NCBI GenBank assembly: GCA_946495675.1
Contig: CAMMDQ010000002.1
Coordinates: 1 to 64,000, forward strand
Source of the DNA: an uncultured Bacillota bacterium
Lineage (GTDB): Bacteria; Bacillota; Clostridia; Christensenellales; UBA1242
DNA length: 64,000 bases
Direction: 5' to 3'
Positions 8,490-18,528 of the stretch are shown one piece after another. Both the position numbers and the translations under genes were made by a program. Position 1 is the first letter of the stretch. Each line of letters starts with the position of its first letter. The notes beneath the pieces were generated by a model, which was not told the DNA's origin, did not search any database, and saw only the letters and a list, made by a program, of their open reading frames with translations.

Positions 8490-9497
8490 ATGGAAAAGAA
8501 AGATGTGAAAAAGGATGCAAAAAAAGAAGCTTTAGAGCAGGCTCTTTTGCAGATTGAAAAACAGTATGGAAAAGGCTCAATTATGAAACTTGGCGAGCAT
8601 GTCCATGAAAAAATTGATGTTATTCCAACAGGATGCCTAGTTCTTGATATTGCTCTTGGCATTGGCGGTATTCCAAGAGGAAGAGTTGTTGAAATTTACG
8701 GACCAGAATCTTCTGGTAAAACTACTGTTTCGCTTCATATCATTGCTGAAACTCAAAAACTTGGCGGAACAGCGGCATTTATTGATGCTGAACATGCTCT
8801 CGATCCAACTTATGCAGAAAAATTGGGCGTCAATCTTGATGATTTGCTGGTTTCTCAGCCAGATAATGGAGAACAAGCATTGAATATCTGCGAAACTCTT
8901 GTAAAATCAGGCTCGGTCGATATTGTGGTTGTTGACTCGGTTGCAGCTCTTACTCCAAAAGCTGAAATTGATGGTGAAATGGGAGAATCTCATGTGGGCT
9001 TACAGGCACGAATGATGAGTCAAGCACTAAGAAAACTTACAGGAGTCATCAACAAAAGTAACACAACAGTCATTTTCATCAATCAACTTCGTGAAAAGGT
9101 TGGTGTAATGTTTGGCTCGCCTGAAACAACGACTGGAGGCAAAGCTTTAAAGTTTTATGCAAGCATTCGTTTGGATGTTCGCAGAAAAGATACCATCAAA
9201 GATGGGGCAAACATTATCGGAAACAGAACTGTTGTTAAGGTTGTAAAGAATAAGCTTGCACCACCATTCAAAACTGCTGAATTTGATATTGTTTATGGCA
9301 AAGGCATTTCTCAGTCAGGTTGCGTGGTTGATCTTGCACTCAATGCAGACATTATTCAAAAGTCTGGGTCATGGTTTTCTTATAACGATGAAAAAATCGG
9401 ACAAGGCAAAGAAAATGTTAAGCAATTTTTGGAAGAACATCAAGATATTTACAACGAAATCACTCAAAAAGTTAAAGAAAAATACGAAATTGCTTAA
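8490..9497 (+). CDS. recA: Recombinase RecA
   Basis: 335 residues. It forms the ATP-dependent filament on single-stranded DNA for homologous recombination and SOS co-protease function. Walker [10 protein letters not shown] lies near residue 70, Walker B is VVVDSVAAL, and the family signature is [14 protein letters not shown]. The L2 region ([13 protein letters not shown]) is intact. The C-terminus is short and lacks a long acidic tail. AAAGGGGA lies just upstream of ATG 8490. I see no clear LexA box in the 49-base gap upstream. A bidirectional terminator follows. Confidence 0.98.
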   Translation: MEKKDVKKDAKKEALEQALLQIEKQYGKGSIMKLGEHVHEKIDVIPTGCLVLDIALGIGGIPRGRVVEIYGPESSGKTTVSLHIIAETQKLGGTAAFIDAEHALDPTYAEKLGVNLDDLLVSQPDNGEQALNICETLVKSGSVDIVVVDSVAALTPKAEIDGEMGESHVGLQARMMSQALRKLTGVINKSNTTVIFINQLREKVGVMFGSPETTTGGKALKFYASIRLDVRRKDTIKDGANIIGNRTVVKVVKNKLAPPFKTAEFDIVYGKGISQSGCVVDLALNADIIQKSGSWFSYNDEKIGQGKENVKQFLEEHQDIYNEITQKVKEKYEIA

Positions 9498-9528
9498 AAA
9501 AGCAGGCTTCATACCTGCTTTTATTTTT
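9498..9528. terminator. Bidirectional terminator between recA and the PBP gene
   Basis: Stem AAAAGCAGG/CCTGCTTTT with a 7-base loop and T tracts on both strands, placed between two convergent genes. Confidence 0.85.
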
Positions 9529-11752
9529 AAATATACCATCTTTTGTTGTTATACGGTTTAGATTTAGTTTTGACAAAAACAATTTCCTTTTCTTCTTCAA
9601 TATCTGGAGACAAGGTGTAAAACCATTTTATTTTTAATGTTTTTCTTTCCTTTTCCATTGGCAGGCTTAACTTCTGCTCGCCATTCTTGTTTGAAATTTC
9701 GCTTTTCAAACTATTTCCATCATAGATTTGATAGGTCATATATTCGTTTGCATTGAAAACAAGCACGGCCTGATCATTTTCCACCTTGCTTTTGATAAGC
9801 GGAGAAGGAGCTTCGGCAAATTTTTTTGAGATATTTTTTGGTAAATTAAAAATTGAAAAAAGTTCATCCTTTGTGTATCGTTCTGGTATAAAATTGTTTG
9901 CAAGCACAACACGATGGTTTTCTTCAAGCTCTGTGGTATCTATTTTTCTTTCAACGATTGAAGAAGGTCTTTCAAAATCTTCGGTTGTTTTATTTTTGCT
10001 GAAAAAGTTTTTGACAATTTCAGTTGGCTGGTTGCCTCCGGTGTAATCAATAGCAGTGTTATCAAGATTTCCAAGCCAAACTCCGCAAGTCAGCTGTGGT
10101 GTATAGGAAATATTCCAAGCATCAAGATTTTGCTTTGAATTTGATTTGCCCACAGTGCCTGTTTTGCTGGCAAGTGGCATATCAAGTGCTGCCAATTTTT
10201 TCCCTGTTCCACTTTGTGTGCAGGTTTTGAGCATATCAGTCAAAAGGTAACTACAATCTTCTCTTAAAACTTGCTTTTCTAAAGTGGAGTGAGTATAAAC
10301 AATTTTTCCATTTTTATCAGCAATAAAAGAGATAAAGCGTGGAGCTGAATAAACACCTTTATTTGCAAAGGCTGTGTATGCGCCAGCCAGCTGAGCAATA
10401 TTTACCCCATAGGTCATTCCACCAAGAGCCAAACAATACCCTTCGTCTTTTTCATCAAATTCGATGCCAAGCTCTTGTGCATATTTTTTTGCTTTGTCAA
10501 TTCCCACATAACTTAAAATTTTAACAGCAGGGATGTTAATTGATTTTGATAAACTTTCTCTTGCCGAAACATAACCATGATAGGTGTTGCCAACATTTTT
10601 AGGGGAGAAGCCGGCGATATCTGTTTTTTCATCCAAAAGCTGTGTGCATGGATAAATGATGTCTTCGTTAAGAGCTGGAGCATAAACTAAAATGGGTTTT
10701 ATGCAAGAACCTGGTTGCCGTTTACATTCCAATATTTTATAGTTCCCATCGCCATTGTAAGCCACCACACTATGCTTTTTGTTGTCAATCACAATGCCAG
10801 CATAGTTTGACGAAGGATGATTTTTCAAAAGGGCTTGTTCAAGGTCATTTTGCAGTTTTTCATTTTGATATGTATAAATTTTATAGCCTTGCAATGCTAT
10901 TTGCTGGGCTGGTAGATGCAACAATTCTTCCGCTTCATCAATCGCAGCTTGGCTGTAAGAATTCAGTTTGTTTTTATGCTTGCTTTCAACTTTTAAGCCC
11001 AGATCTTTGTTTTTTGCCAGCGTTGCTTCTTCGGGGGAGATCTTGCCATCTTTTTCCATTTCGCTTAGCACTAAATTTCTTCTTTCAATTGCTTTTTCTG
11101 GGTTTTTTATAGGGGAATACTTTGAAGGTGATTTGATCATACCTGCAAGCAAAGCAGATTGCTCAAGAGTGAGTTTTGATGCAGGTAGGGAAAAATAATA
11201 TTGTGCTGCGTTTTCAATTCCATAGCAGTTGTTACCAAAATAGATAATATTTAAATATTGTTGCAAAATTTCTTCTTTAGAATATTGTTTTTCAAGTTTT
11301 TTGCTAAGTGCAATTTCAGTTATTTTTCTTTCAAAAGTTTTATCGCTTGTCAAATGGCTGTTTTTAATCAACTGCTGTGTTATAGTTGATGCTCCTTCCT
11401 TAAACTTGCCCGCTTTCAGATTGCTAAGCATAGCTTTGACGATTCGCTTATAATTTACTCCGTGATGTTGATAAAAGTTTTTGTCTTCTATTGAGATAAA
11501 GGCGTTGATGGTGTCAGGTGAAAGGGTTGAAATTTCTGCAAAATTTTCATTGACAGTATTATCTTCTTTGATCAACTTGTTGTCGCTATCAAAAATTTCT
11601 ATTGTAGTAAAAGGTGCTGAAAGTTTGGCATTGTCAAGAGAGATTTTGCTGGCGTTTGTATAAATTGAACCAATGTAAAAAGAAAGAGCAACAATCCCTG
11701 CCAAAATTAATACAGTCAAAATAATAAAAAACCATTTCAGAAATTTTTTCAT
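9527..11752 (-). CDS. Class A penicillin-binding protein (glycosyltransferase/transpeptidase)
   Basis: 741 residues. A bifunctional enzyme that polymerises and cross-links peptidoglycan on the outer face of the membrane. One N-terminal membrane helix (about 7-30). A GT51 domain follows with IEDKNFYQHHG and GASTITQQL (about 85-145). The transpeptidase has SxxK as SCIK (near 348), SxN as SIN, and KTG as SKTGT (near 530). The C-terminal 120 residues are a beta-rich extension of uncertain type. It is the only long minus-strand gene in the first 25 kb. Possibly a PbpF- or PonA-type enzyme; the exact subclass is not resolvable here. Confidence 0.93.
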   Translation of the reverse strand: MKKFLKWFFIILTVLILAGIVALSFYIGSIYTNASKISLDNAKLSAPFTTIEIFDSDNKLIKEDNTVNENFAEISTLSPDTINAFISIEDKNFYQHHGVNYKRIVKAMLSNLKAGKFKEGASTITQQLIKNSHLTSDKTFERKITEIALSKKLEKQYSKEEILQQYLNIIYFGNNCYGIENAAQYYFSLPASKLTLEQSALLAGMIKSPSKYSPIKNPEKAIERRNLVLSEMEKDGKISPEEATLAKNKDLGLKVESKHKNKLNSYSQAAIDEAEELLHLPAQQIALQGYKIYTYQNEKLQNDLEQALLKNHPSSNYAGIVIDNKKHSVVAYNGDGNYKILECKRQPGSCIKPILVYAPALNEDIIYPCTQLLDEKTDIAGFSPKNVGNTYHGYVSARESLSKSINIPAVKILSYVGIDKAKKYAQELGIEFDEKDEGYCLALGGMTYGVNIAQLAGAYTAFANKGVYSAPRFISFIADKNGKIVYTHSTLEKQVLREDCSYLLTDMLKTCTQSGTGKKLAALDMPLASKTGTVGKSNSKQNLDAWNISYTPQLTCGVWLGNLDNTAIDYTGGNQPTEIVKNFFSKNKTTEDFERPSSIVERKIDTTELEENHRVVLANNFIPERYTKDELFSIFNLPKNISKKFAEAPSPLIKSKVENDQAVLVFNANEYMTYQIYDGNSLKSEISNKNGEQKLSLPMEKERKTLKIKWFYTLSPDIEEEKEIVFVKTKSKPYNNKRWYI

Positions 11753-11805
11753 CTTTTTTATTATGGCGTCTATTTAAAAAAATATTTGCCATGATTATTT
11801 TTTAT

Positions 11806-11834
11806 TTGAAAATTTAATCAATGTATTGTATAAT
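11806..11834 (+). promoter_or_regulatory. SigA-type promoter of the miaB-mutS-mutL-miaA operon
   Basis: TTGAAA (11806-11811), 17-bp spacer, TATAAT (11829-11834). The predicted leader is about 130 bases to ATG 11974, with AAAGAAAGG as ribosome binding site. I see no strong hairpin in that leader. Confidence 0.75.
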
Positions 11835-11973
11835 AAAAGTGATTTGTGATGGACAAAGTCTTGCATTCTTTTTTATTGCAACCATTCCATTGCATATACA
11901 TAGCGATAATTTACAAGGCAAAATTTGCTATTAGGCTTGTTAAATTGTTTTATTCTAAAGAAAGGATTTTGAT

Positions 11974-13098
11974 ATGAAATACTTTATTGTAACTTATGGC
12001 TGCCAAATGAATGTGCATGAGTCCGAAAAGATTGCAGGAATTTTGGAAAAACTGGGCTATACACCGGCGGACAAACGAGAAGAAGCAGATATTATTGTTT
12101 TTAACACTTGTGCAATTCGAGAAGGGGCAGAAGAAAGAGTTTTTGGCAATGTGGGAAATCTGAAAAAACTCAAAAAAATCAAAAAAGATTTGATCATAGT
12201 GCTTTGCGGTTGCATGACTCAAAAAGAAACAACAGCTCAAAAAATGCTAAGGACTTTTCCTTTTGTCGACATTGTGATTGGCACCTTCAATTTGCCAAAA
12301 CTTGGCGATTATATTGCAGCTGTAAAAAAAGGAAGACAACTGGAGATATGGCAAGAAGGAGAGATTGACGAGATTTTGCCTTACAAACGAACTAGTGGCG
12401 ACAATGCTTGGGTCAACATTATGCAAGGCTGTAATAATTTCTGTACCTATTGCATTGTTCCTTATGTAAGGGGACGGGAAAAGTCTCGGGAAGAGCAAAA
12501 TATACTAAACGAAATCAAAGATATTTTGGCTGAAAAGAAATACAAAAAAATCACACTGCTTGGGCAAAATGTGAATTCTTATGGAAAAGATTTGAAAAAC
12601 CCAATATCGTTTGCCAAATTATTAAAAGATATCTGTGCGCTAGATGGAGATTTCACACTTTCTTTTATGACTTCACATCCAAAAGATCTTACAGATGAAG
12701 TGATTGATGTGATTGCCAGTGAAGATAAAATTGAAAAATATATTCATCTGCCGGCACAAAGTGGCAATAATCGAATTTTGGCACTTATGAATAGAAAATA
12801 CACTCGAGAAAAATATTTAAGCATCATTGAAAAAATAAGGGCAAAAATTCCAAATTGTCGCATAACATCTGATTTTATAGTTGGTTTTCCAAGTGAAACT
12901 GAAGAAGAATTTAATGATACTTTATCACTTGTCAAACAGGTGCAGTTTGACAGCATTTTTGCTTTTATGTATTCGCCAAGAGAAGGCACCGTTGCAAGCA
13001 AAATGGAAAATCAAATACCTCAAAGTGTAAAAAATGAGCGAGTAAACAAGCTTTTAAATGAAGAAAAAAGAATACAGAAGGAGACAGGCAAAAGATGA
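11974..13098 (+). CDS. miaB: tRNA methylthiotransferase MiaB, lacking the TRAM domain
   Basis: 374 residues (usual length about 440 or more). A radical-SAM enzyme that converts i6A37 of tRNA to ms2i6A; the i6A precursor is made by MiaA, encoded in the same operon. The N-terminal MTTase cysteines are present (TYGCQMNVHES, NTCAIREGAEER, LCGCMTQKE), as is the radical-SAM motif CNNFCTYCIVPYVRGRE (about 152-168) and the SAM-domain end (SDFIVGFPSETEEEF, FMYSPREGT). The protein stops at NKLLNEEKRIQKETGKR, just where the tRNA-binding TRAM domain normally begins. The stop overlaps the mutS start by ATGA. Confidence 0.92.
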   Translation: MKYFIVTYGCQMNVHESEKIAGILEKLGYTPADKREEADIIVFNTCAIREGAEERVFGNVGNLKKLKKIKKDLIIVLCGCMTQKETTAQKMLRTFPFVDIVIGTFNLPKLGDYIAAVKKGRQLEIWQEGEIDEILPYKRTSGDNAWVNIMQGCNNFCTYCIVPYVRGREKSREEQNILNEIKDILAEKKYKKITLLGQNVNSYGKDLKNPISFAKLLKDICALDGDFTLSFMTSHPKDLTDEVIDVIASEDKIEKYIHLPAQSGNNRILALMNRKYTREKYLSIIEKIRAKIPNCRITSDFIVGFPSETEEEFNDTLSLVKQVQFDSIFAFMYSPREGTVASKMENQIPQSVKNERVNKLLNEEKRIQKETGKR

Positions 13099-15704
13099 AA
13101 AAAGAAGAATTATCGCCTGCAATGAAACAATATTTGCTTACAAAAGAGCAATACAAAGATTGCATTTTGTTTTATCGCATGGGCGATTTTTATGAAATGT
13201 TTTTTGAAGATGCAATCACAGCATCAAAAGAACTTGACCTTATTTTGACAGGCAAACAATGCGGTCTGACAGAAAAGGCTCCAATGTGCGGCATCCCTTA
13301 CCACGCAGCTCAAAATTATATTGCAAGATTGATTGCAAAAGGTTATAAAGTTGCAATCTGTGAACAAACTTCAACACCTCAAAAAGGCGTTAAAGTGCTT
13401 GATCGAGATGTTGTGCGAGTGATCACTCCAGGCACTGTTGTGGAAGATGAAATGCTTGAGGGTGGAAAAAACAACTATCTTATGACAGTTTTTAAAGGAT
13501 ATGACAAACTGGGAATTTGTTATGTTGATATTTCTACAGGCGAGTTTTATGTTGTGCCATGCACCAAAGATTTTCTTCGTGAACTTTCTGATGTTATTGC
13601 AAGAGTAAGACCATCTGAAATCATTTGCAATGAAAGCGGAGGGGAAGAACTTGCAAAGATAAAACAAACCAGAAACAATCTTGTCCCAAACTTTTATCCG
13701 TATTATGAGTGGGCTTTTTCAAAAAGCAGAGCTGAACAGAACCTGGAAAATCAATTTGGCGGGAATTATCAATCTGTGTTTGAGCTTAAAGGTCAAAACG
13801 AACTTATTGCTGCAGCTGGTGCAACAATAGAATATTTGAAAGAGACGCAAAAAAGAATGCTTAAAAGCATTAATAAAATTCGTCTTCTTTCAAACAATCG
13901 TTTTTTGACTGTAGATTCCAATTCTCGAAGAAATCTTGAAATTGTTGAAAACATGCGAGATAGAAGCAAAACAGGCTCTTTGTTATGGGTGCTTGATAAA
14001 ACAAAAACCTCAATGGGCAGCCGGAAGCTTCGCAGTATGCTTGATTGTCCACTTCAAGATGAAAAAGAAATCAACTTAAGACTGAATGCTGTTGAAGAGC
14101 TTTGCAAGAAACTTATTGTAAGAGACAATCTGACCCAAACTCTTTCACTAGTCAACGACATTGAAAGAATTTGTGGTAGAATAGGGTATAATTCGGTTTC
14201 TCCTAAAGAATTGCTGGGCTTAAAAAATACGCTTATGCAAATTCCAGAAATCAAAAAGATTTTATCGTCATGTCAAAGCAAAATGTTGATTTTATGCAAT
14301 GAAAATTTGGTTGAAATGACAGAACTTACCAAACTACTTGAAAATGCGATCGCTGAAGAAGCTACAGCTTCAACAAAAGATGGCGGCTACATAAAAAAAG
14401 GTTTCAATCAGCAGCTTGATAAACTTCGTGACGCAAAAAAATCTGCCACTCAGTGGGTCAAGGATCTTGAAGCCAAAGAAATTGAAGAAACAGGCATTCG
14501 AACTTTAAAAATTGGTTATAACCGAGTGGTTGGATATTATATTGAGGTCAGCAAAAAAGATGCTGAAAGTGTTCCACTGCGGTATAAAAGGCGTCAAACT
14601 ATTGCAAACAATGAAAGGTTTATCACCCCAGACCTTAAAGAAATTGAAGATGTGGTGCTAAATTCTGAGGAGAATGCAATCAAGCTTGAAAATGAAATTT
14701 TTGCCAAACTTAAGGAATATTTGACAAGCCAAATTCCTCTTTTACAGCAGATTTCGAGCAGCATAGCTCAAATTGACGCTCTTTTGTCGCTAGCGCAAGT
14801 TGCAGTTAAAAACAACTATTGTAAGCCGGTGATCAACTCAAACATTACACATATAAAAATAGAAGGTGGAAGACATCCTGTTGTTGAAGAATATTTAAAA
14901 AATGGTCAGTTTGTGGCAAACGAAACTTATCTTGACCAAGACGAAAATAGAATTATGGTTATCACCGGACCGAATATGGCAGGGAAAAGCACTTATATGC
15001 GTCAAAGTGCAATTATAACTTATATGGCTCATGTGGGCAGTTTTGTGCCAGCTAGGTCAGCGGAAATTTCTATTACAGATCGTATTTTTACAAGAGTTGG
15101 GGCAAGTGACGACCTTGCTTTTGGTCAAAGCACATTTATGGTCGAAATGAGCGAAGTTGCGCTTATACTTGCAAATGCAACAGACAGAAGCTTGATTATT
15201 CTTGACGAAATTGGAAGGGGAACATCTACTTTTGACGGTCTTAGCATTGCCTGGGCAGTGATTGAATATATCGCAAACAATTTTAAAGCCAAAACCTTGT
15301 TTGCTACACACTATCATGAATTGACTGAGCTTGAAGGCGTGATAAAGGGAATAAAGAACTATTCTGTTGCAGTAAAAGAAATTGATGAGCATATTGTGTT
15401 TTTGCGTAAAATTGTTCGAGGGGGAACAAATCGAAGTTTTGGTATTGAAGTTGCAACTTTGGCAGGACTCCCAAAAGAAGTTTTGCAAAGGGCAAAAGAA
15501 ATATCTAAAAATCTTGAAAGCGTAAACAACAAACTTGATTTGAATATTTTTAAAGAGAACAAAGAAAAGGCAAGCAATAACACAAAGAAAGCGCTGTCAA
15601 TTTTGGCTTCACTTAAAGATATTGATATAAACAAGGTTTCGCCAATGTATGCTTTTGAACTTCTGAATGACTTTATCTTAAAGGCAAAGGAGAATGACGA
15701 ATGA
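13095..15704 (+). CDS. mutS: DNA mismatch repair protein MutS
   Basis: 869 residues, full length. It recognises mispairs and small loops and starts repair with MutL. The mismatch-reading motif F-Y-E is at residues 32-34. The ABC-type ATPase has Walker A GPNMAGKST (about 624-632), Walker B LIILDEIGRGTST (about 700) and TLFATHYHEL. AAGGAG lies 12 bases before ATG, and the start is coupled to miaB by ATGA. It overlaps mutL by ATGA. Nothing unusual. Confidence 0.97.
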   Translation: MKKEELSPAMKQYLLTKEQYKDCILFYRMGDFYEMFFEDAITASKELDLILTGKQCGLTEKAPMCGIPYHAAQNYIARLIAKGYKVAICEQTSTPQKGVKVLDRDVVRVITPGTVVEDEMLEGGKNNYLMTVFKGYDKLGICYVDISTGEFYVVPCTKDFLRELSDVIARVRPSEIICNESGGEELAKIKQTRNNLVPNFYPYYEWAFSKSRAEQNLENQFGGNYQSVFELKGQNELIAAAGATIEYLKETQKRMLKSINKIRLLSNNRFLTVDSNSRRNLEIVENMRDRSKTGSLLWVLDKTKTSMGSRKLRSMLDCPLQDEKEINLRLNAVEELCKKLIVRDNLTQTLSLVNDIERICGRIGYNSVSPKELLGLKNTLMQIPEIKKILSSCQSKMLILCNENLVEMTELTKLLENAIAEEATASTKDGGYIKKGFNQQLDKLRDAKKSATQWVKDLEAKEIEETGIRTLKIGYNRVVGYYIEVSKKDAESVPLRYKRRQTIANNERFITPDLKEIEDVVLNSEENAIKLENEIFAKLKEYLTSQIPLLQQISSSIAQIDALLSLAQVAVKNNYCKPVINSNITHIKIEGGRHPVVEEYLKNGQFVANETYLDQDENRIMVITGPNMAGKSTYMRQSAIITYMAHVGSFVPARSAEISITDRIFTRVGASDDLAFGQSTFMVEMSEVALILANATDRSLIILDEIGRGTSTFDGLSIAWAVIEYIANNFKAKTLFATHYHELTELEGVIKGIKNYSVAVKEIDEHIVFLRKIVRGGTNRSFGIEVATLAGLPKEVLQRAKEISKNLESVNNKLDLNIFKENKEKASNNTKKALSILASLKDIDINKVSPMYAFELLNDFILKAKENDE

Positions 15705-17629
15705 ACAAGATAAATGTGCTTGAGGCAAAGGTTTACAATCGAATAAGTGCAGGAGAAGTTGTTGAAAGACCAGCCTCGATTGTAAAGGAACTTGTGGAAA
15801 ACAGTTTGGATGCCGGCGCAAAAAACATAACAATCGAAATTGAAGAAGGTGGCAAAAGGAATATTACTGTTTCAGACGATGGAAGTGGTATAGCAAAGGA
15901 TGATTTGCCGCTTGCCTTTATGCCGCATGCAACCAGCAAAATCAAGTCTGTTGAAGACCTCGACAATATTGCGAGCTTGGGGTTTCGAGGTGAAGCTTTG
16001 GCAAGTATATCATCAGTTTGTCAAGTTGTTTTGTCTTCTAAAACACAGGATAATGCTGAGGGGTATTCAATAACAGTTGATGGTGGTGTTGTTGGACAAA
16101 CAATCGAGGTTGCACGCAGCAGAGGAACAACGATCAGTTGCAGTAATTTGTTCTATAACACACCTGTTCGAGCAAAATTTTTGAAGAAAACAAAAACCGA
16201 AGAAAGCGAAATAACACATCTTATTGAAAAGTTTATGCTTTCACGAAGTGATATTTGTTTTAAATACTTTGTTGATGGAAAACTGATTTACAACACAACA
16301 TCTTGTAGTATGCAAGACATAATATATACGATATACGGAAAAGAAACTTACGATAGCTTACTTCCGGTTGCTCTTGAAGAAAATGGTTATTTTCTCAGCG
16401 GATTTGTGAGCAAACCATCATATTCAAAATCAAATCGATCTTGTCAGTCATTTTTTGTAAACAAACGCTATGTTGAAAACTACATCGTTTCTTCAGCTGT
16501 TCAAAATGTTTTTGAAAACTTTTTAATGAAAGGTCGATTCCCATTTTTTGTTTTAAATTTGACTCTGCCTACAGACTGTGTTGATGTCAATGTGCATCCT
16601 TCAAAAAAAGAGGTTAAATTTGAAAATCCAAATTATGTTTTTTCACTTGTGAGAAGAGCAGTCGAAAATGCACTTTTGCAAGATGATCAGGTCAGCAGGT
16701 TTATTTCAGGCGAGCAAACAAAAAACGAATTTGTCAGAAAAACTATTTTACCTCACTACGACACTGAAATTGCAAAGCAACCAATTTTTAATCAACCATT
16801 GCAAACTTCACAGGGGCAAAGTTATGCTGATGCTGTAACAATACTTAATAAAGAAGTTGAAATTGAATCTTCGTTTAACACTGAAATTGTGAAGAACACT
16901 AAATTGCCTGATTTTGCAAACATTCAACTAGAAGAGAAAGGAGTCCCTGCCAATAATAAAAATAATGTGGTGTTTTTTGACCAAGATGACACACAGTATT
17001 TAAATCAAATCAAAACTAAGCAGGAAAAAGAGCAGGCTACAAAATTTCTTCAAGCTAATGTGCGTGAAGAGATGAAAATTTTGGGAACTGTTTTTAAAAC
17101 CTATATAGCCATTGAATATGATGAAAATTTGTATTTTATCGATCAACATGCAGCTCATGAAAGACTTTTATACGACAAACTCGTCAAAAAAGTTGACGGG
17201 CACACTTTGGCAACTCAACAACTTTTAGTGCCTTACACCTTTACAGTCAGTTCAAAAGAATTTGAATCTTTAAGTCAAATGATGGGGCAGTTGCGAGAAT
17301 TGGGCTTCGTGCTTGAAGAAAATGAACTTGAAATTTCAATTTCCGCAGTGCCGGCAATCCTTTCAGATATTTCACTTGACAGCTTTGCAGACGAAATTGT
17401 AAAAGAAGGATTGCAATGGGATAAAAAACGAAGCGATTTTGTGCATAATAAGCTTTGTCAATCAGCCTGCAAACACGCAATAAAAGCGGGGGATTCCATC
17501 ACTATAGATGAATGTGCCTATATTATCGAGCAAGTTCGCAAGGGAGTTATGCTCTGTCCACATGGCAGACCTATCACTTTGGTAATTTCAAAAAAAGAAT
17601 TTGAGAAAATGTTTAAAAGGATTGTTTAG
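15701..17629 (+). CDS. mutL: DNA mismatch repair protein MutL
   Basis: 642 residues. The N-terminal GHKL ATPase has ELVENSLDAGA (about 31-41), DDGSGI and GFRGEALASI. The C-terminal dimerisation/endonuclease domain has DQHAAHERLLYD near residue 480; the family motif DQHA-xx-E-xxxx-E is kept except that the last acidic residue is Asp. The zinc-site segments SACKHAIKAG and CPHGRP are present. This fits the nicking-type MutL of bacteria without MutH. The linker (about 330-440) is poorly conserved, as usual. Confidence 0.96.
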   Translation: MNKINVLEAKVYNRISAGEVVERPASIVKELVENSLDAGAKNITIEIEEGGKRNITVSDDGSGIAKDDLPLAFMPHATSKIKSVEDLDNIASLGFRGEALASISSVCQVVLSSKTQDNAEGYSITVDGGVVGQTIEVARSRGTTISCSNLFYNTPVRAKFLKKTKTEESEITHLIEKFMLSRSDICFKYFVDGKLIYNTTSCSMQDIIYTIYGKETYDSLLPVALEENGYFLSGFVSKPSYSKSNRSCQSFFVNKRYVENYIVSSAVQNVFENFLMKGRFPFFVLNLTLPTDCVDVNVHPSKKEVKFENPNYVFSLVRRAVENALLQDDQVSRFISGEQTKNEFVRKTILPHYDTEIAKQPIFNQPLQTSQGQSYADAVTILNKEVEIESSFNTEIVKNTKLPDFANIQLEEKGVPANNKNNVVFFDQDDTQYLNQIKTKQEKEQATKFLQANVREEMKILGTVFKTYIAIEYDENLYFIDQHAAHERLLYDKLVKKVDGHTLATQQLLVPYTFTVSSKEFESLSQMMGQLRELGFVLEENELEISISAVPAILSDISLDSFADEIVKEGLQWDKKRSDFVHNKLCQSACKHAIKAGDSITIDECAYIIEQVRKGVMLCPHGRPITLVISKKEFEKMFKRIV

Positions 17630-18528
17630 TGAAACCAAAAATAGTTGCACTTATCGGCCCAACCGCAGTTGGAAAATCAAAAATTGGTATTGCCATTGCT
17701 AAAAAGCTTAATGGTGAAATTATTTCAGCCGATTCAATAGCGGTTTTTAAAGGCTTTGACATCGGTTCGGCAAAAATTTTACCGCAGCAGATGGAGGGGG
17801 TGATACATTATGGTATAGACATAGTTTCGCCTTCAGAACAATTTTCAACATTTGATTTTGTTGTTATGGCAAAAGTTGCGATTGAAAAAATTATTCAAAA
17901 AGGCAAGCTTCCTATAATTGTTGGGGGAACAGCTCTTTATGTGAAGGCTTTAATTGAAAATTACAATCTTGGAGGAGAAGTTGATCAAAATTTGCGTATC
18001 GATCTTTGCAGGCAACTTGAAGAAAAAGGACTTGCTTTTATGGCTGAGCGGTTGAAACAAGTTTTAGGCGAAAAAAGTGAAGAGATTGACTTGAAAAATC
18101 CCACTAGAGTTTTAAGAGCTTTAGAACTTGCATTGTCTGGGCAAACCAAAAGCAAAAATGAAGGAGAGTATGATTGCAAGGTTTTTGCCTTAACTAGAGA
18201 ACGAGAAAAACTTTATCAGGCAATTAATTTAAGGGTTGATCAAATGTTTGAAAGCGGCCTTGAGCGCGAAGTGAAAAGCTTATTTGAACAATATGGAAAG
18301 GATGTTCAACCTTTTAAAGCCATTGGATATAGAGAATTTTTGCCATATTTTGAAGGTCGATGCTCAAAGGAAGAAATGATTGATCTTATAAAACAACACT
18401 CAAGAAATTACGCAAAAAGACAGATTACGTTTATAAAATCTATGCGCAATATTCGTTTTATTGATGCGGAAAATATTGAAAAAGCGAAAAAGCAAATATT
18501 CGAGGAGATAGAAAAATGGAAAACTTGA
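17629..18528 (+). CDS. miaA: tRNA dimethylallyltransferase MiaA
   Basis: 299 residues. It transfers dimethylallyl to A37 of tRNAs reading UNN codons, giving i6A, the substrate of MiaB from the same operon. P-loop GPTAVGKS (residues 9-16), SADSIAVFKGFDIGSAK, IVGGTALYVKAL and the C-terminal QHSRNYAKRQITF helix are present. The start is GTG 17629, sharing one base with the mutL stop. It overlaps the next gene by 13 bases. hfq, often downstream in Bacillota, is not here. Confidence 0.95.
   Translation: MKPKIVALIGPTAVGKSKIGIAIAKKLNGEIISADSIAVFKGFDIGSAKILPQQMEGVIHYGIDIVSPSEQFSTFDFVVMAKVAIEKIIQKGKLPIIVGGTALYVKALIENYNLGGEVDQNLRIDLCRQLEEKGLAFMAERLKQVLGEKSEEIDLKNPTRVLRALELALSGQTKSKNEGEYDCKVFALTREREKLYQAINLRVDQMFESGLEREVKSLFEQYGKDVQPFKAIGYREFLPYFEGRCSKEEMIDLIKQHSRNYAKRQITFIKSMRNIRFIDAENIEKAKKQIFEEIEKWKT

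Noticed and set aside
11841..11973. Possible riboswitch in the miaB leader
   Set aside because: No stable conserved fold or known riboswitch motif is visible in this AT-rich leader.
15057..15488. 143-codon open frame antisense to mutS
   Set aside because: Overlaps the Walker B region of mutS; composition and lack of signals show it is a shadow.
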